A stretch of DNA of 64,000 nucleotides from an uncultured Neglectibacter sp. (lineage in GTDB: Bacteria; Bacillota; Clostridia; Oscillospirales; Acutalibacteraceae): positions 62,001-126,000 of the forward strand of contig CALFFN010000013.1 of the NCBI GenBank assembly GCA_937958185.1, written 5' to 3'. Position numbers and translations under genes: made by a program. Shown here one piece after another: positions 16,433-23,758 of this stretch (position 1 is its first letter; each line of letters begins with the position of its first letter). Below the pieces are notes generated by a model that was given only the letters and a program-made list of their open reading frames with translations, was not told the DNA's origin and did no database searches.

Positions 16433-16789
16433 ATGGATTTCGGAACCGGGCAAGCCGGGGAAAAGCATATTGCAAAGCTTCTGAAACACCACGGCTACCG
16501 CATTTTAGAGCAGAATTATCACAGCCGCTTTGGAGAAATCGACATCATCGCGGAAAATGACCAGTATATTGTATTCGTAGAGGTGAAAACCCGGGAGAAG
16601 GGCGGGCTGGTCGCTCCGTTTGAAGCTATTACGCCGGAAAAGCAGCGCCGCTTGATTCTGACAGCGGAGGACTACCTTGCAAAGTACAATGTGACCACTC
16701 AGCCACGGTTTGACGCGGCGGCGGTCTATACGGAGCGGGGGAAAATAGTTGGCGAGGAATATCTGGAAAACGCCTTTGGCGTCGGTTGA
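16433..16789 (+). CDS. yraN: YraN family protein (UPF0102), putative nuclease fold
   Basis: A 118-residue protein with the restriction-endonuclease-like core: Gln/Gly N terminus (GQAGEKHIAKLLKHHGY), GEIDIIAENDQYIVFVEVKTR with the Asp/Glu-x-Lys metal site, then a helical end. It commonly follows rnhB. The molecular role is still uncertain; links to DNA processing or competence are proposed for the family. Confidence 0.9.
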   Translation: MDFGTGQAGEKHIAKLLKHHGYRILEQNYHSRFGEIDIIAENDQYIVFVEVKTREKGGLVAPFEAITPEKQRRLILTAEDYLAKYNVTTQPRFDAAAVYTERGKIVGEEYLENAFGVG

Positions 16790-16833
16790 TTTCGTCTTTC
16801 CAGAAACTTTTTCCTTTAGAAAGGTGTGGTTTG

Positions 16834-17775
16834 ATGCGCTATTTTGATTTGCATTGCGATACGATGACGGAGTGCTCCCTCAAGGGGCTTTCTTTACGGC
16901 AGAACGAGCTGCACGTCAATTTGGAAAAGGCAAAGGTGCTCGATTCTTTTGTGCAGTGCTATGCGGTATGGATTCCCGATACGCTGCGGGGGCAGGAAGC
17001 CTTTGACCGCTTCTGCCAGGTGGCAGGGAAGCTCCAAAAGGAAACAGCGGAAAATCAAGACGTCCTTATGCAGTGCAAGAAGCCGGCGGATTTACAGAAA
17101 ATGGAGAACGATCAGCTGCACGGCGCGATCCTAACGGTAGAAAACGGCGCTGCTTTGGGTGGAAAACTGGAAAATATCGCCCTGTGGAAAGAATGGGGCG
17201 TGAAGATGTGTACCTTGACCTGGAACGGGGAAAACGAGCTGGGGCGCGGCGTAGGCGCTGACGGTACATACGGGCTTTCCGGATTTGGCAGGGAAGCTGT
17301 GCGAAAAATGGAAGAAGCCGGCATTCTGGTGGATATTTCCCATGCCAGCCCGGAGCTGTTTTGGGACGTGGTAAAGGAAGCGAAAAAGCCGCTGGTGGCT
17401 TCTCATTCCAACGCGCAGGCACTGTGCAGGCACCCAAGGAATCTTACAGACGAGCAGTTTGCCGCTGTGAAGGCTTCCGGCGGGCTGGTGGGACTCAATT
17501 TCTATACAGCTTTTCTCAATGACGTCCCGGAGCGGTCCTCTATGGAGGATATTCTCCGCCATGCGGAGCATTTCCTGTCGCTGGGCGGCGAAGATGTTCT
17601 CGCCATGGGCGGTGATATGGACGGCTCGACCTTGCCGGAAGACATGGCAGATGGGCTTGGGGCGATCCCGCGGCTGTATGAGCTTTTCCTGCGGCACAAT
17701 TATTCGGAAAGCCTGCTTGAAAAAATATTCTATGGGAACGCCGCAGGATTTTTCCAGAGAAACGGTCTGCTTTGA
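16834..17775 (+). CDS. Membrane-dipeptidase-type peptidase M19
   Basis: A 313-residue zinc hydrolase of the renal dipeptidase family. FDLHCDTMTE at the start gives the first two metal ligands (His-x-Asp). The bridging Glu is in LTVENGAAL. SHSNA and GGDMDG hold later ligands. ATG 16834 was chosen because AAAGGTG precedes it and it leads into the conserved DLHCD; a longer start would run back into the end of yraN. It probably removes dipeptides, including D-residue ones. Confidence 0.92.
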   Translation: MRYFDLHCDTMTECSLKGLSLRQNELHVNLEKAKVLDSFVQCYAVWIPDTLRGQEAFDRFCQVAGKLQKETAENQDVLMQCKKPADLQKMENDQLHGAILTVENGAALGGKLENIALWKEWGVKMCTLTWNGENELGRGVGADGTYGLSGFGREAVRKMEEAGILVDISHASPELFWDVVKEAKKPLVASHSNAQALCRHPRNLTDEQFAAVKASGGLVGLNFYTAFLNDVPERSSMEDILRHAEHFLSLGGEDVLAMGGDMDGSTLPEDMADGLGAIPRLYELFLRHNYSESLLEKIFYGNAAGFFQRNGLL

Positions 17776-17832
17776 CAGAATCCCCAAAATGCTGTATAGT
17801 GAAAAAATAAAGTTAAAATTCAGGGTCAGGTG

Positions 17833-19347
17833 ATGCAAATGCAGTATAAAAGCACCAGAAATTCCGACCTGCGCCGCAGCGCCGCGCAGGTCATCGCACA
17901 GGGCATTTCCGAAGAAGGCGGGCTGTTCGTGCCGGAAAGTCTGCCGGATTTAAGGGGCGAGCTGTCTACGCTTGCCGTGATGGATTATTCCACCTTGGCA
18001 AAACGCATTTTTTCTTATTTTCTGACGGATTTTTCCCAGGAAGAAATCGACCGCTGCGTCAACAATGCCTATATCGCGGAAAAATTTGACGGGGAAGATC
18101 CTGTGAAGCTTGTTCCCTTGACAACTGCGGGCGAAAATAAGTATTTGCTGGAGCTGTGGCACGGTCCGACCTGTGCCTTTAAGGATATGGCGCTGCAAAT
18201 TTTGCCTTATTTTCTGACAAAATCCATGGCGAAAGCAGTTCCGGGCAAACAGGCGGTGATCCTGACCGCCACCTCCGGCGATACGGGAAAGGCGGCGCTG
18301 GAGGGATTCCGCGACGTTCCCGGCGTGAATATCTTAGTTTTTTATCCTCGCAGCGGCGTCAGCGTCATGCAGCAGCGCCAGATGGAAACGCAGGAAGGGG
18401 AAAATGTCGCGGTCTGCGCCATTGAGGGAAATTTTGACGATGCCCAGACTGCGGTGAAGCGGGTGTTCACCGACCCGGCTATGAAAGCAGCTTTGCACGA
18501 CCATGGCATGGTGTTTTCCAGTGCTAATTCTATTAACTGGGGCAGGCTGCTCCCGCAGATCGTTTACTATTTTTACGCTTATTTTGAGTTGGTGCGCTCG
18601 GAGAAGATCTCTTTGGGAGATGTTATCAACGTAACTGTCCCTACCGGGAATTTCGGCAACATTCTGGCTGCATACTACGCTTCCAAAATGGGGCTGCCAA
18701 TCAAGAAATTTATCTGCGCCTCCAACGCGAACCGCGTGCTGACCGATTTTATCCGTACGGGAGTTTATGATAAACGGCGGGACTTTTTTACCACCACATC
18801 TCCGTCAATGGATATTCTGGTGTCCAGCAATTTGGAGCGGTTGCTTTATGCCCTTTCCGGCGAAAACGCGGAAATGCTTTCCAACTGGATGTCGGAGCTT
18901 TCAGAAACCGGCGCGTATCATGTCACGCCGGGGGTTTTGCAGAAGGTGCAAAGTGCATTCTTCGGCGGCGCCTGTGAAGACGCTGCCGCCGCCCAAACGA
19001 TCTTTGAGCTTTTGGAGCGGGAAAACTATCTTTGCGACCCCCACACGGCGGTTGCCGTCGATGTGTACCGCCAATATGTAAAGGAAACCGGGGATATTGA
19101 TACGCCCACAGTGATAGCCTCTACCGCCAGCCCCTATAAATTCACCAGGAGCGTACTGGAAGCCTTGGGCGCGGTTGTGCCGGAGGACGAGTTTGAAGCC
19201 ATGGCAGAGCTGCAAAAGCTCTCCCATCTGCAAATACCGAAACAGCTTTTGGCATTGCGGGAAAAGCCCGTCCGCTTCCGGGAGTGCATTTCACCAGAAC
19301 AGGCGGAGCAATTCATCCGGGCTTCTGTGGGAATTGAGGAGTCCTGA
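17833..19347 (+). CDS. thrC: Threonine synthase
   Basis: Converts O-phosphohomoserine to threonine with PLP. About 504 residues, the long fungal/clostridial type. The N terminus MQYKSTRNSD is typical; the PLP Lys is in CAFKDMAL; TATSGDTGKAAL binds phosphate; VTVPTGNFGNILAAYYA is the Gly-rich loop. Adjacent ATG codons at 17833 and 17839 (and GTG 17830) are all possible starts; AGGGTCAGG lies just upstream. With lysA and asd in the window it represents the aspartate family pathway. Confidence 0.95.
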   Translation: MQMQYKSTRNSDLRRSAAQVIAQGISEEGGLFVPESLPDLRGELSTLAVMDYSTLAKRIFSYFLTDFSQEEIDRCVNNAYIAEKFDGEDPVKLVPLTTAGENKYLLELWHGPTCAFKDMALQILPYFLTKSMAKAVPGKQAVILTATSGDTGKAALEGFRDVPGVNILVFYPRSGVSVMQQRQMETQEGENVAVCAIEGNFDDAQTAVKRVFTDPAMKAALHDHGMVFSSANSINWGRLLPQIVYYFYAYFELVRSEKISLGDVINVTVPTGNFGNILAAYYASKMGLPIKKFICASNANRVLTDFIRTGVYDKRRDFFTTTSPSMDILVSSNLERLLYALSGENAEMLSNWMSELSETGAYHVTPGVLQKVQSAFFGGACEDAAAAQTIFELLERENYLCDPHTAVAVDVYRQYVKETGDIDTPTVIASTASPYKFTRSVLEALGAVVPEDEFEAMAELQKLSHLQIPKQLLALREKPVRFRECISPEQAEQFIRASVGIEES

Positions 19348-19348
19348 T

Positions 19349-20041
19349 ATGGCACTGTTTGTCATTGCGGACCTGCACCTTTCTCTGGGAGAAGACAAGC
19401 CCATGGACGTGTTCAGGGGCTGGTCGGATTATGTGCAGAGGCTGGAAGAAAACTGGCGGAAAAATGTTCAGCCGGAAGATACCGTTGTCATTGCGGGAGA
19501 TATTTCCTGGGCAATGGACTTAAACGGCGCATGGAAGGATTTCTCTTTTCTCCATTCCCTGCCGGGGGAAAAGATTCTCATGAAAGGGAACCACGATTAC
19601 TGGTGGTCTACCCGGAACAAGGCGGATACATTCTTCGCAGAGCATGGGCTTACTACGCTCCATATCCTCCACAACTGTTCGTACCGGGTGGGAGACAGGG
19701 CGCTTTGCGGCACCCGCGGCTGGCTCTATAACTCCGAGACAGAGGAAGACAGAAAAATTGTTCTGCGGGAAGCCGGACGGCTGCAGGCTTCTATTGCGGA
19801 AGCCAGAAAGCTTGGGGGGAAGCTCACTGCATTTTTACACTACCCGCCTGTTTATGACGGCGCGGAGTGTAAAGAAATTCTGGATATTCTGGAAGAAAAC
19901 GAGATCGAGGAGTGCTATTTTGGGCATATTCATGGGCAGTATGCCGCTCAAAAGGCACTGGTCGGAGAATATCATGGGATACATATGCAGTTGATTTCAG
20001 CGGATTTTGTGAAGTTTTGCCCAATTCTTATTCCCGATTGA
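19349..20041 (+). CDS. Calcineurin-type metallophosphoesterase
   Basis: A 230-residue protein. Metal-binding motifs are ADLHLS (Asp-x-His), GDISWAMDL (Gly-Asp), KGNHDYWW (Gly-Asn-His-Asp), FLHYPP and GHIHGQYA. This matches the YmdB-unrelated, Clostridia-wide phosphoesterase family found near thrC or lysA. The substrate is unknown. The start overlaps the end of thrC by context: TGATATGG, with GAGGAG as SD. Confidence 0.9.
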   Translation: MALFVIADLHLSLGEDKPMDVFRGWSDYVQRLEENWRKNVQPEDTVVIAGDISWAMDLNGAWKDFSFLHSLPGEKILMKGNHDYWWSTRNKADTFFAEHGLTTLHILHNCSYRVGDRALCGTRGWLYNSETEEDRKIVLREAGRLQASIAEARKLGGKLTAFLHYPPVYDGAECKEILDILEENEIEECYFGHIHGQYAAQKALVGEYHGIHMQLISADFVKFCPILIPD

Positions 20042-20123
20042 GCAGTTTTTCAGGTAATTGCGGAATATTTCACAATTTTCCTGAAGATTTTGCGGAAAAG
20101 ATATAGATTCTTTTGCACCGCTG

Positions 20124-20132
20124 TGCTATAAT
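20124..20132 (+). promoter_or_regulatory. Extended -10 promoter of tig
   Basis: TGCTATAAT is a perfect TGn extended -10 box; the -35 region (TAGATT, 20104-20109) is weak. It starts a leader of about 105 nt in front of tig. Confidence 0.6.
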
Positions 20133-20158
20133 GTTCGCAAAGTTGTGCGCACACTGAG

Positions 20159-20185
20159 AAATCAGTCTTTTTCCTGATTTTTTAA
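20159..20185 (+). terminator. Small terminator-like hairpin in the tig leader
   Basis: A 7-bp stem (AAATCAG with CTGATTT), an 8-nt loop and a T-run lie between the tig promoter and gene. It could act as an attenuator or as the weak terminator of the upstream transcript. Confidence 0.4.
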
Positions 20186-20246
20186 TGCGTGGAAAGCCCT
20201 GATTCAGCAGGTTTTTCAAAGTTTATTTTGAGAGGAAAAGAAAAGC

Positions 20247-21692
20247 ATGGAACTGAAATCTACCAAAAACATTGAGACGAACAGGTATGAGCTTGCCATG
20301 GAGGTAAGTCCCGAGGAATTGAACGATGCGATAAACGCCGTCTTCAAGCGGGAAAGCAAAAAAATGAATATTCCCGGCTTCCGCAAGGGACACGCACCCA
20401 GAGCGTTCATTGAAAAATATTATGGGGAAGAAGTGTTCTTTGAGGCTGCGGTCGATCATCTGTACCGCCCCATGGTGATGGAAGCTGTGGAGAAATCCGA
20501 GCTGAAGGTCATCAGCATTGGCGAATTCAAAATTGATGAAATCGGCAAAGACAAGGGGATCAAATGCACCGTTACCGTTGTGACGAAGCCGGAAGCCTCC
20601 ATCGAAGGCTATAAGGGCATCGAGGTGGCAAAGGAGCCAGTCGTCGTTACCGACGGTGATATCGACAGCGAGATCGAGCGCGTCAGGGAGCGCAATTCCA
20701 GGACCATTACGGTAGAGGACCGCAGCGCCGAAAACGGCGATATCACAGTCATCGACTTTGACGGGTATGTGGACGAGAAGCAGTTTGACGGCGGCAAGGC
20801 GGAGAACTACGAGCTGACCTTGGGCGCCGGGCAGTTCATTCCCGGTTTTGAGGAGCAGATCGTGGGGCATAAGACCGGCGAAGAATTTGACGTGAACGTC
20901 ACTTTCCCGGAGGACTACCATGCCGAAGAGCTGAAAGGCAAGCCCGCTGTGTTCAAAATCAAGCTCCATGAGATCAAGAAGAAGGAGCTGCCTGAGGTCG
21001 ATGACGAATTTGTCAAAGACGTCAGCGAGTTCGATACGCTGGACGAGTACCGCAAGGATTTGGAGAAACACCTGCTGTCCCGCAGGGAACAGGCTGCCGA
21101 TTCCGATGTGGAGAACCAGTTGGTCGATGCTGTCATTGAAAAGACGGTAGCGGATATCCCGGAAGAGATGGTGGAAAACGAGATCGACGAGATGATCAAT
21201 TCTTTTGCATATCGTTTGCAGTATCAGGGCTTAAAGCTGGAAACCTATCTTCAGTATACCAACATGACGGTGGAGAGCCTACGGGAAGAATACAAGGTCC
21301 AGGCGGAGCGTCAGGTGCGCCTGCGTCTGGGGCTGGAAAAGATCGCCCAGGCGGAGGATATCAAGCCTACTGAGGAAGAAACCGAAGAAGAGTACAAGAA
21401 GCTTTCCGAGGGCTACGGCATCCCGCTGGAGAACGTGAAAAAGATGGTGAATCCCGACGACTTGAACGCCGATATTGCCAATCGGAAGGTGATCGAGTTC
21501 CTGAAGGAGAACGCCAAGATCACCGAGCCGAAGAAGGATGAGGAAAAGAAGCCCGCCAAGAAGAAAGCTCCCGCCAAAAAGAATACCGGGGAAAAGGCGG
21601 AGAAGACAGAGGAAGGCGAGGAAAAGCCCGCGCCCAAGAAACGCGCCACCAAAAAGGCTGCGGAGCCCAAAGAGGAAAAGACTGAGGGCTAA
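20247..21692 (+). CDS. tig: Trigger factor with lysine-rich C-terminal tail
   Basis: A ribosome-bound chaperone and prolyl isomerase. It has 481 residues. The N-terminal ribosome-binding domain holds the signature GFRKGHAP. The FKBP-type domain lies at about 150-240 (GAGQFIPGFEEQIVGHKTGE). The C-terminal chaperone arms run to about 427. Residues 428-481 form an added tail of Lys/Ala/Glu/Pro repeats (KKPAKKKAPAKK) not found in E. coli or Bacillus trigger factor. It starts the tig-clpP-clpX-lon quality-control block. Confidence 0.96.
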   Translation: MELKSTKNIETNRYELAMEVSPEELNDAINAVFKRESKKMNIPGFRKGHAPRAFIEKYYGEEVFFEAAVDHLYRPMVMEAVEKSELKVISIGEFKIDEIGKDKGIKCTVTVVTKPEASIEGYKGIEVAKEPVVVTDGDIDSEIERVRERNSRTITVEDRSAENGDITVIDFDGYVDEKQFDGGKAENYELTLGAGQFIPGFEEQIVGHKTGEEFDVNVTFPEDYHAEELKGKPAVFKIKLHEIKKKELPEVDDEFVKDVSEFDTLDEYRKDLEKHLLSRREQAADSDVENQLVDAVIEKTVADIPEEMVENEIDEMINSFAYRLQYQGLKLETYLQYTNMTVESLREEYKVQAERQVRLRLGLEKIAQAEDIKPTEEETEEEYKKLSEGYGIPLENVKKMVNPDDLNADIANRKVIEFLKENAKITEPKKDEEKKPAKKKAPAKKNTGEKAEKTEEGEEKPAPKKRATKKAAEPKEEKTEG

Positions 21693-21705
21693 AAGCCTGT
21701 TGCAG

Positions 21706-21736
21706 TGAATAAACCTTATTGGTTGCTAACATACTA
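21706..21736 (+). promoter_or_regulatory. Sigma-G-like (forespore) promoter candidate of clpP
   Basis: TGAATA (21706-21711), an 18-bp spacer and CATACTA (21730-21736) match the B. subtilis sigma-G consensus at nearly every position. It lies 28 bp before the clpP start codon. No equally good sigma-A -10 box is seen in the gap. Confidence 0.5.
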
Positions 21737-21764
21737 ACTCAGGATTTTGAAGGGAGCGACAATT

Positions 21765-22346
21765 TTGGAATTAGTACCTTATGTTGTGGAACAGACCAGC
21801 CGCGGGGAACGCTCGTATGATATTTTTTCCCGGCTGTTAAATGACAGGATCATTATGCTGAACGGCGAAGTGAACAATGTCTCTGCCAGTCTGGTGGTGG
21901 CTCAGCTTCTGTACCTGGAAGGGCAGGACCCGGAAAAGGATATTTCCCTGTACATCAACAGCCCCGGCGGCGTCATTACCGACGGTATGGCAATTTACGA
22001 TACTATGCAGTACATCAAATGCGACGTTTCCACTATCTGTATCGGCATGGCTGCCAGCATGGGATCGTTCCTCCTGGCTGCGGGGACAAAGGGTAAGCGC
22101 TTTGCTTTGCCCAACAGCGAAGTGATGATCCATCAGCCCAGCGGCGGCGCACAGGGACAGGCGACAGATATCAGTATCCATGCAGACCATATCCTGCAGG
22201 TGAAAAAGAAGCTGAACGGCATTCTTGCCGAAAAGACCGGGCAGCCGCTGGAGGTCATCGAGCGCGATACCGAGCGCGACAATTTCATGACCGCTCAGCA
22301 GGCGCTGGAATATGGGCTTATCGACAAGGTGATCGAGCACAGATAA
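21765..22346 (+). CDS. clpP: ATP-dependent Clp protease proteolytic subunit
   Basis: A serine protease that forms the tetradecameric chamber fed by ClpX. 193 residues from the TTG at 21765. This start was chosen because AGGGAG sits eight bases upstream and the product begins at the conserved (M)ELVPYVVEQTSRGERSYD. Catalytic Ser98 is in GMAASMGS and His123 in VMIHQP; the third member is the Asp in the ERDTERDNF region. It is followed by clpX after 19 bp. Confidence 0.97.
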   Translation: MELVPYVVEQTSRGERSYDIFSRLLNDRIIMLNGEVNNVSASLVVAQLLYLEGQDPEKDISLYINSPGGVITDGMAIYDTMQYIKCDVSTICIGMAASMGSFLLAAGTKGKRFALPNSEVMIHQPSGGAQGQATDISIHADHILQVKKKLNGILAEKTGQPLEVIERDTERDNFMTAQQALEYGLIDKVIEHR

Positions 22347-22365
22347 AGTTTGAGGGGGAAATCGA

Positions 22366-23667
22366 ATGGCGGGCAACAATGAAACTGAAATTTGCTGTTC
22401 CTTTTGTGGGAAGCCGCAGCCGCTGGCTGGCAGATTGATTGCCGGTTCCGGGGTTTATATCTGCGATGCGTGTGTCCGGCTTTGTATGTCCATCATTCAG
22501 GACGAGGATAGGTTGAAAAAAGGCAGGAGCGATGAAAAAGAGGTAGGAATTCTTCTGCCCAAGCCTCAGGAAATCAAAAGCAAGCTGGACGAATACGTGG
22601 TAGGGCAGGACGATGCGAAAATTGCGTTGTCTGTGGCAGTGTACAACCATTACAAACGGATTTATTTTTCCTCCGACGAAGTCGAGTTGACCAAAAGCAA
22701 CGTTTTGCTTCTGGGACCCACGGGCGTGGGAAAAACCTATCTGGCACAAACCCTGGCAAGATTGTTGGACGTTCCTTTTGCCATTGCGGACGCCACCACC
22801 TTGACCGAAGCAGGGTATGTGGGCGAGGATGTGGAAAATATTCTCCTGCGGCTGATCCAGGCGGCGGATTATGATGTTTTCAAGGCAGAACGCGGCATTA
22901 TCTATATCGACGAGATAGATAAGATTTCCCGGAAGTCTGAGAACCAGTCCATCACCCGTGACGTCAGCGGCGAGGGCGTACAGCAGGCTCTGCTGAAAAT
23001 TTTAGAAGGTACGGTTGCAGGTGTGCCGCCAAAGGGTGGGCGGAAGCACCCGCAGCAGGAGACCATCAATATCGACACCTCGAATATTCTCTTTATTTGC
23101 GGCGGCGCCTTTGACGGTTTGGAAAAAATCGTACAGAAGCGTGTTGCTTCAGCTTCACTGGGTTTTGGCGGTGAGGTGCATGGCAAGTCCGAGTTGGACG
23201 CCACCAACTGGATGAAAGATGTTACTCCCCACGATTTGGTGAAGTACGGACTGATTCCTGAATTGGTCGGTCGTATCCCGGTGATCACCTCGCTGGACGC
23301 TTTGGACGAACCTTCTCTGGTGCGTATTTTGAAAGAGCCGAAGAATTCCCTGGTCGCGCAGTACAAAAAGCTGTTTGATCTGGATAAGGTGGATTTGGAA
23401 TTTACCGATGACGCGTTGAATGCCATAGCGAAAAAGACGCTTGAACGCAAAACCGGCGCCCGCGGCTTGAAGTCCATCATGGAAGGTGTTTTAATGCCTA
23501 CCATGTACCGTGTGCCCAGCGATTACACGGTAGAAAAGGTCGTGATCACCAGAGAAATGGTGGAGGACGGCGCTCAGCCGGAGATCGTCTATAATAAAGA
23601 CAGGAAGCCGGTAAAAATCAAGATAGCACAATCCAGACAGCGAAACCGCAAAGATTCCGTATCCTGA
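22366..23667 (+). CDS. clpX: ATP-dependent unfoldase ClpX
   Basis: An AAA+ hexamer that unfolds tagged proteins into ClpP. It has 433 residues. The N-terminal zinc finger shows CCSFCGK and CDACVRLC. Walker A is GPTGVGKT, Walker B IIYIDEIDKI; the IGF-type loop that docks ClpP is at VQKRVASASLGFGGEV. The operon clpP-clpX-lon is typical of Clostridia. Confidence 0.98.
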   Translation: MAGNNETEICCSFCGKPQPLAGRLIAGSGVYICDACVRLCMSIIQDEDRLKKGRSDEKEVGILLPKPQEIKSKLDEYVVGQDDAKIALSVAVYNHYKRIYFSSDEVELTKSNVLLLGPTGVGKTYLAQTLARLLDVPFAIADATTLTEAGYVGEDVENILLRLIQAADYDVFKAERGIIYIDEIDKISRKSENQSITRDVSGEGVQQALLKILEGTVAGVPPKGGRKHPQQETINIDTSNILFICGGAFDGLEKIVQKRVASASLGFGGEVHGKSELDATNWMKDVTPHDLVKYGLIPELVGRIPVITSLDALDEPSLVRILKEPKNSLVAQYKKLFDLDKVDLEFTDDALNAIAKKTLERKTGARGLKSIMEGVLMPTMYRVPSDYTVEKVVITREMVEDGAQPEIVYNKDRKPVKIKIAQSRQRNRKDSVS

Positions 23668-23702
23668 CAAGTAACTCTGCTTTATGAAGCGTTGAACAAG
23701 AA

Positions 23703-23737
23703 AAGGCTGTTGTCGGCAGCGCCGACCGCAGTCTTTC
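23703..23737 (+). other. Intercistronic hairpin between clpX and lon
   Basis: GTCGGC with GCCGAC around an AGC loop, extended by AAGGCTG with CAGTCTT. The following T-run is short (CTTTCCC), so partial termination or mRNA processing between clpX and lon is possible. Confidence 0.4.
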
Positions 23738-23758
23738 CCTGATTTTAGGAGTACATAT

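Noticed and set aside
17776..17832. T-box or riboswitch before thrC
   Set aside because: The gap is only about 57 bp and holds no stem or T-box motif.
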